The notes beneath the pieces were generated by a model. It ran no database searches. It had not been told where the DNA came from and saw only the letters and a program-made list of their open reading frames with translations. This document shows positions 58,207 through 64,000 of a DNA stretch of 64,000 bases, in pieces (within the stretch, counting starts at the first letter, position 1; each line of letters starts with the position of its first letter). Source of the DNA: Methylobacterium nodulans ORS 2060. GTDB lineage: Bacteria > Pseudomonadota > Alphaproteobacteria > Rhizobiales > Beijerinckiaceae. Both the position numbers and the translations under genes were made by a program. The stretch spans positions 5,106,001 through 5,170,000 of the forward strand of contig NC_011894.1 in the NCBI RefSeq assembly GCF_000022085.1, written 5' to 3'.

Positions 58207-58373
58207 GGGCTCACACCCAGCCTATGCCATGCGTCGGACGTGCAGCACGCGGTCTCGGCGAAGCTCGCACAGGTTGCGGTCTGCCGCCGGATTGCTAGCA
58301 ACACTTTAGGGGGTTCCTCGGTTGCGAGGCGGCCGCATCACCTCCGCATCCTCCAGATCGCAGGGGTGGCTCC

Positions 58374-59279
58374 GTGACCTCCGCCGCCCTCGCGCCCACG
58401 CCCGAGCCGCCGCGTCCCGTCCTGCGCTGGCACGGCGGCAAGTGGCGCCTCGCGCCCTGGATCGTCCGGCACTTCGCGCCCCACCGCCTCTACACCGAGG
58501 CGTTCGGCGGCGCCGCCAGCGTCCTGCTGCGCAAGCCGCGCTCTTACGCCGAGATCTACAACGACCTCGACGACGACGTGGTCAACCTGTTCCGGGTGCT
58601 GCGCTCGGAGCGTGCGCCCGCGCTGATCGCGGCTCTGCGGGCGACCCCGTTCGCTCGCGCGGAGTTCGAGCAGGCCTACGAGATCTCTGACGATCCGGTC
58701 GAGGAGGCCCGGCGGCTCATCGTGCGGTTGTTCATGGGCTTCGGATCGAATGGCCATAACCGGCGGGCGCCGACGGGCTTCCGGTCGAATGGCTTCCGAT
58801 GCGGCACGACCCCGGCTCAAGATTGGGCCGGTCTGCCCGACGCGCTGGGCCTCGTGATCGAGCGGCTGCGCGGCGTCGTGATCGAGCACCGCGAGGCGGC
58901 CGAGGTCCTAGCCCAGCACGACAGCCCCGAGAGCCTGCACTACGTCGATCCGCCGTACCTGCCGGAGACGAGGTCTCTCAAGAACCCATACGACATCAAG
59001 TACCGCGGCGGGATGTATGCCCACGAGCTGACGACGGAGGACCACGCGCGTCTCCTCGACGCGCTGCGCGGTCTCACGGGCATGGTGGTGCTCTCCGGCT
59101 ACCCGTCGCCGGTCTATGACGCGGCCCTGCCGGGCTGGACCCGGGTCGAGCGTGCCGCCCATGCCGACGGCGCCCGGGCCCGCACCGAGGTGCTGTGGAT
59201 CAACCCGCGCGCGGCTGCCCGCCTCTCCGCCTTCGGCAGCGTGCTCGCCCAGGCGCACCTCTTCGAGGTGCCGGCATGA
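58374..59279 (+). CDS. Dam-type N6-adenine DNA methyltransferase (D12 class)
   Basis: This 301-residue protein starts with GTG 58374. It shows VLRWHGGKWRLAPWI, the AdoMet motif EAFGGAASVLLRKPRS, NDLDDDVVNLFRVLR and the catalytic LHYVDPPYLPETR (DPPY). This is the D12/Dam family, different from the MT-A70 enzyme in the left early operon. It would modify phage DNA, perhaps against host restriction. The gene starts directly after the first reverse-strand insertion, so its original leader has probably been separated from the operon. Confidence 0.92.
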   Translation: MTSAALAPTPEPPRPVLRWHGGKWRLAPWIVRHFAPHRLYTEAFGGAASVLLRKPRSYAEIYNDLDDDVVNLFRVLRSERAPALIAALRATPFARAEFEQAYEISDDPVEEARRLIVRLFMGFGSNGHNRRAPTGFRSNGFRCGTTPAQDWAGLPDALGLVIERLRGVVIEHREAAEVLAQHDSPESLHYVDPPYLPETRSLKNPYDIKYRGGMYAHELTTEDHARLLDALRGLTGMVVLSGYPSPVYDAALPGWTRVERAAHADGARARTEVLWINPRAAARLSAFGSVLAQAHLFEVPA

Positions 59280-59727
59280 CCTCCGCCCACCTCACAGATC
59301 TGGCTGTCCTCCTCCCCATCAACGACGCACGACAGAGCCAGCAGCATCTGAGCTTTGGCTGTTCAATCAACCTACTGCAGCCGCTCATCCCAGACGTCGT
59401 ATACCTTGTAGAAGTGTCGGATGATGATGGCAACCTGTCGCACAATATCACCGTGCGGCGCGATATCATCATCATCGGTGAGAATACAGAACGCAGGATA
59501 TGTGCGCGATGGTTGACGACGCACAATCTCGATACTGAAGATGCTTTGACATCCAGGCAAATGTTGCGCGTGTTTCAAGACGAGCGCCTCGATTTGTGCG
59601 CGCGCTTTCATCTGACGGTACATGATTACCACTCCCATAGAGAGCGGAGCGCACGAATATTCCACGCCCACAATTGGTCGCAGGCAAGTGGAGATTTGGT
59701 ATGACCTCCGCCCGCCTCACGGACCTG
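58375..59727 (+). repeat. Repeated gene-start sequence TGACCTCCGCCxxCCTC
   Basis: Copies begin at 58375 (start of the Dam gene), 59277 (stop of the Dam gene and start of an interrupted frame) and 59702 (start of the gene at 59701). The last two continue as CAC(A/G)GA(T/C)CTG, so they match at 22 of 25 bases. They border the second inserted gene on both sides, and the first copy borders the first inserted gene. Confidence 0.7.
59372..59623 (-). CDS. Reverse-strand moron gene, paralogue 2
   Basis: This 83-residue protein starts at ATG 59623, eight bases after GGGAG. It begins MYRQMKARAQIEALVLKHAQ and contains FSIEIVRRQPSRTYPAFCIL and DIVRQVAIIIRHFYKVYDV. The sequence aligns end to end with the gene at 57982-58206. 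Composition is less GC-rich than the flanking genes, and orientation is opposite to the operon. The short frames on either side start with nearly the same 25 bases, as if the gene was inserted at a start codon with duplication. Confidence 0.7.
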   Translation of the reverse strand: MYRQMKARAQIEALVLKHAQHLPGCQSIFSIEIVRRQPSRTYPAFCILTDDDDIAPHGDIVRQVAIIIRHFYKVYDVWDERLQ

Positions 59728-59976
59728 TTCGCAGAGGATTGGGAGTGGCCCAGATTAACCCGTGATGCGGGCGAAGTGCGAACCTGCACGCGCAGCGCGA
59801 TCAAAGTGCGAACGCCTCCCGCCGCCCTCTCCCACCTCACCCCGCCCTCAGAGGCGAGCAGAACATCACGAGACGTTCGCGGAAATTCCTTTCCGGACGA
59901 AGCGCGAACACCGGCAGTTTTTTGCCGCTTTCCAGAGCGTACCGATCCCTCTCCCACAGAAGGACCCCGCCCATGA
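59701..59976 (+). CDS. Hypothetical early protein
   Basis: This 91-residue protein begins MTSARLTDLFAEDWEWPRLT. The rest is Thr/Arg/Pro-rich without regular structure (RTCTRSAIKVRTPPAALSHL). The stop overlaps the next ATG (ATGA), which supports expression. The start repeats the one at 59276, which is interrupted by the reverse gene. Confidence 0.5.
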   Translation: MTSARLTDLFAEDWEWPRLTRDAGEVRTCTRSAIKVRTPPAALSHLTPPSEASRTSRDVRGNSFPDEARTPAVFCRFPERTDPSPTEGPRP

Positions 59977-60131
59977 GCGCGGACCGTCTCACTTTTGTTG
60001 AGCTTCTCGCCATCGGCGCGGCCGCCTTCGAGCTGCTCGTCGCGATCGTCTGGCGGATGCCGGCTGCGGTAGTGGCCGACATCGCAGGCTTCTTCGGCCC
60101 GGGCCCGGCCTTCTCGTTTGTGGGAGCGTGA
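59973..60131 (+). CDS. Small membrane peptide
   Basis: This 52-residue peptide begins MSADRLTFVELLAIGAAAFE and has one membrane segment (VELLAIGAAAFELLVAIVW). Start and stop overlap neighbouring genes. Function unknown. Confidence 0.5.
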   Translation: MSADRLTFVELLAIGAAAFELLVAIVWRMPAAVVADIAGFFGPGPAFSFVGA

Positions 60132-60133
60132 TC

Positions 60134-61045
60134 GTGGCCGAGAACACCAAGATCGAATGGTGCCACCACACCTTCAATCCCTGGGTGGGCTGCACTCGCC
60201 TCAGCCCGGCGTGTGACCACTGCTACGCCGAGGCCTGGGCCAAGCGCACCGGGCAGCCGCACCTCTGGACCGGCGAGCGCCGCCGGACCAGCGCCTCGAA
60301 CTGGCAGCAGCCGCTCAAGTGGGACCGCGCCGCGGCGGCGGCCGGCGAGCGGCATCGGGTCTTCTGCGCCTCGCTCGCCGACTTCTTCGACCACCAAGTG
60401 CCGAGCCGCTGGCGGGACAACGCCTGGCACCTCATCAGCCAGACGCCGCACCTCGACTGGATGCTGCTGACGAAGCGCCCGCAGAACATCGCCAAGATGC
60501 TGCCGGGCCCGGCGATCGGCGCACCGGCCTGGGGCGCGGGCTGGTCGAACGTCTGGCTCGGCACGACGATCGAGGACCGGGCCCGGCTGCGGAACCTCGA
60601 CGCACTGAGGGCCGTGCCGGCGTGGGTCCGTTTCCTGTCCTGCGAGCCGTTGCTCGAGGACCTCGGCGAGATCGACCTCACCGGCATCCACCTCGTGATC
60701 GTCGGCGGCGAGAGCGGCCCTGGCGCCCGGCCGATGTACCCGGATTGGGCGCGGAGCCTGCGGGATCAGTGCCAAGCGGCCGCGATCGACTATCACTTCA
60801 AGCAATGGGGCGAGTGGGGACCGGGCGCGGCGTTCGATGCCACGGAGTCGGCTCGCGCCGTCTACCGCGGCGAGATCCAAACGCTTCACATCGCCGGCTC
60901 GCGAGAGATCAAGCTCGCCATGCCGACGCGCGATGACGACGCGCTCGGGCCACCCCTGACCCTGGAGCGGTACGGTAAGAAGGCCGCCGGCCGCCTCCTC
61001 GACGGCCGCACCTGGGACCAGATGCCGGAGGTGAGCCATGTCTGA
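60134..61045 (+). CDS. Gp37/Gp68 family protein (DUF5131), radical-SAM-like
   Basis: This 303-residue protein starts at GTG 60134, eight bases after GGGAG. The N-terminus AENTKIEWCHHTFNPWVGC is followed by TRLSPACDHCYAEAWA, giving a CX6CX2C cluster similar to radical-SAM iron-sulfur sites. Later come WMLLTKRPQNI, LSCEPLLEDLG, IVGGESGPGARP and YHFKQWGEW, the full phage Gp37/Gp68 pattern. Family members are frequent in mycobacterial and alphaproteobacterial phages, and their reaction is unknown. A TIM-barrel fold and DNA- or RNA-linked role are suggested by others. Confidence 0.88.
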   Translation: MAENTKIEWCHHTFNPWVGCTRLSPACDHCYAEAWAKRTGQPHLWTGERRRTSASNWQQPLKWDRAAAAAGERHRVFCASLADFFDHQVPSRWRDNAWHLISQTPHLDWMLLTKRPQNIAKMLPGPAIGAPAWGAGWSNVWLGTTIEDRARLRNLDALRAVPAWVRFLSCEPLLEDLGEIDLTGIHLVIVGGESGPGARPMYPDWARSLRDQCQAAAIDYHFKQWGEWGPGAAFDATESARAVYRGEIQTLHIAGSREIKLAMPTRDDDALGPPLTLERYGKKAAGRLLDGRTWDQMPEVSHV

Positions 61046-61367
61046 CACCACAGCACCCACGACCGATGACGCCGACGGCTGGGAATGGGCCGTGGTCGAG
61101 GTCTTCGGCCATCGCCGGCACGCCGGCCGGATCCGCGAGGAGGAGCGCTTCGGCACGAAGCTCCTGCGCATCGACATCCCGATCGACGGCGACCCCGACG
61201 CCAAGGGGTGGCGCACCCACTACTACGGCGGCGCCTCGATCTTCTCGCTCACGCCCTGCGAGCGCGACGCCGCGCTGAAGGTGAACAAGCCCTACGAGCC
61301 TCCGGCCCGGCTCCGGCTCGCTCACAGCGTCGATGAAGACGCTTCCCACGATGACATGCCGTTCTGA
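61038..61367 (+). CDS. Hypothetical early protein
   Basis: This 109-residue acidic protein has WEWAVVEVFGHRRHAGRIRE and LLRIDIPIDGDPDAKGWRTH, then IFSLTPCERDAAL and an end resembling a small binding protein. I have seen this pattern near integrase genes of rhizobial phages. The start overlaps the stop of the Gp37/68-like gene by eight bases. Role unknown. Confidence 0.65.
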   Translation: MSDTTAPTTDDADGWEWAVVEVFGHRRHAGRIREEERFGTKLLRIDIPIDGDPDAKGWRTHYYGGASIFSLTPCERDAALKVNKPYEPPARLRLAHSVDEDASHDDMPF

Positions 61368-61375
61368 GGTGAGCC

Positions 61376-61606
61376 ATGGCTGAGCGCTGGCGAGACATTG
61401 CGACCGCACCGCACGACCCGACCCGCCGCATCCTGGTGCGTGGCGGCACGTGGGTGCGCGGCAATCAGGAGGTCGTTCCGCAGGCCTTCTCGAGCCTCGT
61501 GACCTGGGATGGGGAGTGGGTCGTCTGCGACAACCTCGGACCGCGCTCGATCATCCGCGATCCCGCCGAGTGGGCGCCGCTGCCGGAGGCGCGCCATGTC
61601 GGCTGA
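61376..61606 (+). CDS. DUF551-like small protein
   Basis: This 76-residue protein begins MAERWRDIATAPHDPTRRIL. The pattern W.DI.TAP.D...ILV and the end DPAEWAPLPEARH are typical of DUF551-like phage and plasmid proteins. Role unknown. GAGGTGAGCC lies before the ATG. Confidence 0.7.
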   Translation: MAERWRDIATAPHDPTRRILVRGGTWVRGNQEVVPQAFSSLVTWDGEWVVCDNLGPRSIIRDPAEWAPLPEARHVG

Positions 61607-61700
61607 GCCCGCCCGCGCCGCCCTCACGCCGCCATCCGCCCCCGCGTCAGGAGCGGGAGGTCAGCAGGTCAAAGGAGAACCACCCCATGCGCAGGGCTGA
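61596..61700 (+). CDS. Possible 34-residue peptide
   Basis: MSAEPARAALTPPSAPASGA is read from ATG 61596 with GGAGG about seven bases upstream, overlapping the previous and next genes. It is low-complexity, so real expression is uncertain. Confidence 0.3.
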   Translation: MSAEPARAALTPPSAPASGAGGQQVKGEPPHAQG

Positions 61701-61953
61701 GCGCATCCCCAGCCAGAAAGAGACACCAGCACAGGAGCGATCCGCGAAGCGCGCGCAGTCGTCCATCACGCCACTGGCCCATCGGGTCGAGGATGCAGCC
61801 GGCATGGTGGGGGTCAGCACTTCCATGATCTGGAAGCTGATCCGCGAGGGAAAGCTGCGCTCCAGCAAGATCGGCCGCGCAACGGTGATCCCTCACGGCG
61901 ATCTCGTCGCGCTCATTGGCGGCTCGGCCGCGGATGCTCCGCCGCAGACATAG
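61687..61953 (+). CDS. Excisionase-like helix-turn-helix protein
   Basis: This 88-residue protein starts at ATG 61687 after AAAGGAGAACC. The C-terminal half is a MerR/Xis-type winged HTH (VEDAAGMVGVSTSMIWKLIR, EGKLRSSKIGRATVIPHGDL), the HTH_17 pattern. It lies at the end of the early operon and overlaps the 3' end of the integrase gene by 61 bases, tail to tail. The place fits excisionase, which directs the integrase towards excision. Confidence 0.8.
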   Translation: MRRAERIPSQKETPAQERSAKRAQSSITPLAHRVEDAAGMVGVSTSMIWKLIREGKLRSSKIGRATVIPHGDLVALIGGSAADAPPQT

Positions 61954-63155
61954 GCGCCCCAATCATCCATCAGCAGGCGGCGCTTCGCCAGCGCGTCGCC
62001 CCGCCGATAGGCCCGTTCGGTGGCGTCTCCCACCATGTGCGCCAGGGCCGCTTCGATCACCTCGCGCGGATGGTCAGTCTCATCCGCGGCCCAATCTCGA
62101 AATGACGACCGGAAGCCATGGGCGGTGATGTCTGGATATTTCGCCCGGCGCAGCAGGGCCGCGAACACCATATCGGACAGCACCGTGTCATTGCGGCTTG
62201 GGAAAATCAGACCCTCCGCGTCCGGGGCCTCCAAGTGTAGTTTGGACAGGATCTCAACAGCGCGGGCACAGAGCGGCACGCGATGCGGCCGCTTCGCCTT
62301 CATCCGTTCCTTCGGCACAGTCCAGAGCGCGCCCACCAGATCCACCTCGGCCCAGGTCATGCCGCGGACCTCGCCGGACCGGGCCGCCGTGAGGATCAGC
62401 AGCTCAAGCGCACGCGCGGTCTGCGCCTCGCGCTGGCGGATCTCGGCGACAAAGGCCGGCACTTCCATATATGGGAGCGCGTTGTGATGCCCGCGCTGGA
62501 GCTTACCGGCTCGCGGCAACAGGACGTCGAGATGCCCCTTCCACCGGGCGGGGTTTTCGGGCCCGCGGTGTCCTGCCACCCGGGCGGCATCCAGGATGCG
62601 CTCGATGCGGCCGCGCAGCCGGCGCGCCGTCTCGGCCTTGCTGTGCCAGATCGGTCGCAGCACCGCCAGCACGGCTTCCGTGTTGACATCCGCGACCGGC
62701 ATTGCCCAGAGCGATGCCGCCTGCACCTCAAGGGTCTGCCGCCACTGCCGGCGATGCGCGGCGTTGCGCCACGCCCGCTCGCGATCGGTCATGTAGACCT
62801 CGGCGACCTCGGCGAACGTGATCCGGTGGGGTGGCGGCTCATCGCTTGGTGGGGCGCGCCTGGCGTCAATCGGATCGACCCCACCAGCGACCTGAGCCCT
62901 GGCTTCAGCGGCGAGCTCGCGGGCGCGGGCGAGCGGCACGGACAGGACGGGCCCGAGGCCCATCTCGCGGCGCCTGCCGGCCATCCGATAGAGAAAGACC
63001 CAGCGCTTGCCGCCGGCCGGATCCACGACAAGATAGAGGCCGCCGCCATCAGCGTGTCGGCCCGGCTCCGTCAGCGTCTGGACACGCCGCGCCGAGAGCT
63101 TGTTGACCTCCCGCCCCACCGCACCCCACCATTCGCCCCATCGGCGCCCCACCAT
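61893..63155 (-). CDS. int: Tyrosine integrase, P4-like with DUF4102 N-terminus
   Basis: This 420-residue protein has an N-terminal arm-binding domain (KLSARRVQTLTEPGRHADGG, LYLVVDPAGGKRW, MGLGPVLSVPLARARELA). A core-binding part follows at about 110-215. The catalytic domain has Arg in TAARSGEVRG, HGFRSSFRDWA with His and Arg, and Tyr in DATERAYRRGD. Family members use tRNA 3' ends, and a tRNA-Ser lies 110 bases from its start. The start is uncertain: GTG 63119 would give 408 residues and a more usual N-terminus. Confidence 0.93.
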   Translation of the reverse strand: MVGRRWGEWWGAVGREVNKLSARRVQTLTEPGRHADGGGLYLVVDPAGGKRWVFLYRMAGRRREMGLGPVLSVPLARARELAAEARAQVAGGVDPIDARRAPPSDEPPPHRITFAEVAEVYMTDRERAWRNAAHRRQWRQTLEVQAASLWAMPVADVNTEAVLAVLRPIWHSKAETARRLRGRIERILDAARVAGHRGPENPARWKGHLDVLLPRAGKLQRGHHNALPYMEVPAFVAEIRQREAQTARALELLILTAARSGEVRGMTWAEVDLVGALWTVPKERMKAKRPHRVPLCARAVEILSKLHLEAPDAEGLIFPSRNDTVLSDMVFAALLRRAKYPDITAHGFRSSFRDWAADETDHPREVIEAALAHMVGDATERAYRRGDALAKRRLLMDDWGAYVCGGASAAEPPMSATRSP

Positions 63156-63170
63156 TGTGGTGCCGAACCA

Positions 63171-63245
63171 TCACCGTCGGTGCACGGTATTGGGCCTTAT
63201 GTGGCTGATCTGCAAGGGGATGGGTGCGGTCAGTCACCGTCAGTG
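63171..63245. promoter_or_regulatory. Two TCACCGTCxGTG repeats, candidate integrase arm sites
   Basis: TCACCGTCGGTG (63171-63182) and TCACCGTCAGTG (63234-63245) are direct repeats 63 bases apart between the integrase gene and the tRNA. Arm-type binding sites of tyrosine integrases are short direct repeats in this place. Confidence 0.45.
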
Positions 63246-63265
63246 AATGATGGTGAATTGACTAT

Positions 63266-63300
63266 TGGCGGAGAGGGAGGGATTCGAACCCCCGATGGAC
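63266..63300. other. Probable right attachment site in the tRNA 3' end
   Basis: P4-like integrases recombine within tRNA 3' halves, and the prophage lies on the 3' side of this tRNA, leaving the gene intact. The exact core cannot be fixed because no second copy was found at the left end. Confidence 0.55.
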
Positions 63301-63355
63301 TTGCGCCCATGCCGCATTTCGAGTGCGGTGCATTCAACCGCTCTGCCACCTCTCC
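63266..63355 (-). tRNA. tRNA-Ser(CGA)
   Basis: The 90-base gene is read leftward, with CCA encoded (63268-63266). The acceptor stem GGAGAGG pairs with CCTCTCC, followed by discriminator G. The anticodon loop reads ACTCGAAAT (anticodon CGA, for UCG codons), with a long variable arm typical of Ser and the T-loop GGTTCGAATCC. Confidence 0.97.
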
Positions 63356-63386
63356 GGCGCCGCGCTTCGCGTCGCAGGCGGGCGCC

Positions 63387-63414
63387 TTTAACACGGCTTT
63401 GCGGCGGCTCACAA
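63387..63414 (-). promoter_or_regulatory. Probable promoter of tRNA-Ser
   Basis: On the leftward strand TTGTGA (63414-63409), 16 bases, then GTTAAA (63392-63387) give a sigma-70-like promoter about 31 bases before the mature tRNA 5' end. Confidence 0.6.
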
Positions 63415-63765
63415 GCGCCGATCGCAAATTTCGGTGCGATCGCGCAATCTCACAGAACTCATGTGCCGGCCGATCCGGCAAGGCTGATGCGCCGACCCGT
63501 TGCCATGTGGGGCTCGGCGGCCTGGGCCGGCCGGTTCCGGGACTGCACAACGAGCGCCGTGCGGGCCGCGATTTCCGCGGCGGTCGCATCAACGGTCTCG
63601 CCGCTGCGTCGGCAATGGCGGCCCCAGCCGGGATATTCCACCTCGAACCTCCCCGCGGATGACGAACAAAAGGTTAAAACAGCTCCCGAAACGAGCAATC
63701 CGCCAACGATCCCAAGTTGGTCGGCGAGAACATCACACAATGTTCGCCCGCCGATCGACGCGACT
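63415..63765. other. Gene-free stretch between cupin gene and tRNA promoter
   Basis: No gene is supported. A leftward ORF crosses it (63459-63830) but overlaps the end of the cupin gene and lacks a ribosome site and a recognisable product. Confidence 0.45.
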
Positions 63766-64000
63766 TTACGGATGCCGGTGGATCGGATCGACCCAATAGA
63801 CCGTCTCCGGGGGCTCGACCGGCTCGACATCCGGAAGGTTCACCACCACGGCCTCGTTGTCGGAGCGAACCAGCACGCATTCGAGCGGCTCGTCCGGTGA
63901 CGCGTTGATCTCCTGATGCGGCACATAGGGCGGCACGTAGATGAAGTCGCCCGGCCCGGCCTCGGCAGTGAATTCCAGATGGTCGCCCCAGCGCATGCGG
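63766..64000 (-). CDS. Cupin-domain protein, C-terminal part (5' end outside window)
   Basis: The frame is open to the window edge and stops at 63766, giving at least 77 residues. MRWGDHLEFTAEAGPGDFIY followed by VPPYVPHQEINASPDEPLEC is the second half of a cupin barrel, with the conserved Gly-Asp-x-x-x-x-P and a His. It ends with EPPETVYWVDPIHRHP. This is a host chromosomal gene; the substrate is unknown. Confidence 0.8.
   Translation of the reverse strand, partial: RMRWGDHLEFTAEAGPGDFIYVPPYVPHQEINASPDEPLECVLVRSDNEAVVVNLPDVEPVEPPETVYWVDPIHRHP

Larger units (their letters stand above)
6748..63300. mobile_element. Prophage: HK97-type head, lambda-like tail, about 56.5 kb
   Basis: All expected modules are present: integrase next to a tRNA, repressor/Cro pair, recombination genes, replication genes, packaging genes, head, tail, lysis genes. 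Late and left-early genes run leftward; the right early operon runs rightward from the repressor. The right boundary is the 3' end of tRNA-Ser(CGA). The left boundary is set between the last lysis-region gene (stop 6767) and the IS481 end (6747). No copy of the tRNA 3' end was found there. No late gene is visibly broken, so the phage may be functional except for the uncertain left end. Confidence 0.9.

Noticed and set aside
63459..63830. Leftward 123-codon ORF between cupin gene and tRNA
   Set aside because: It overlaps the supported cupin frame and the tRNA promoter side, has no ribosome site and no family resemblance.

Overview
The window is very GC-rich alphaproteobacterial DNA. Codon use, the MucR-type regulator, the DUF3309 peptide and the IS110/IS6/IS66/IS481 remnants suggest a Methylobacterium-like Rhizobiales chromosome; this host call is inference. 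Most of the window, about 6.75 to 63.3 kb, is one large and apparently complete prophage. It has an HK97-type head and a lambda-like non-contractile tail, and it sits at the 3' end of a tRNA-Ser(CGA) gene.

Left flank (1-6747) is chromosomal and worn by insertion sequences. It holds the end of an IS110 transposase, an IS6 element (apparently missing its catalytic Glu) inserted in the start of an IS66 transposase, an AT-rich regulatory-looking stretch, a TlpA-like redoxin with an internal repeat, an AAA ATPase pseudogene, gltX with a strong hairpin, and an IS481 element with a nonsense codon. The IS481 end lies 20 bp from the last prophage gene, and no left attachment site is visible.

Late genes (6767-41565) are all leftward except one moron. 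Read in transcription order they are HNH nuclease, candidate cos site, TerS, TerL, a fused protease-capsid protein, portal, a collagen-like protein, head-tail connectors, tail tube, the G and G-T chaperones joined by a GGGAAAG slippery site, tape measure with a lysozyme-like domain, tail-tip proteins M, L, K and I, a 2,899-residue gpJ with four lectin-like modules, tail accessory proteins, and lysis genes.

Replication and control genes (41710-51201) are also leftward: DUF3309, a NusG-like factor, MucR, a G-run repeat region, an AAA+ ATPase, a RecD-like helicase, an MT-A70 methylase and a VRR-NUC nuclease, reaching back to a Cro-like gene. The S24/LexA-type repressor at 51293 is divergent from Cro. 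Operator-like AATCGCG sites lie on both sides of it.

Right early operon (52075-61953) is rightward. It contains many small overlapping unknown genes, a RecE-type nuclease, RecT, a Dam-type methylase, a Gp37/Gp68 protein and an excisionase-like HTH protein. Two paralogous AT-richer genes point the opposite way inside this operon, next to a repeated gene-start sequence. The integrase (leftward), tRNA-Ser and a partial cupin gene close the window.
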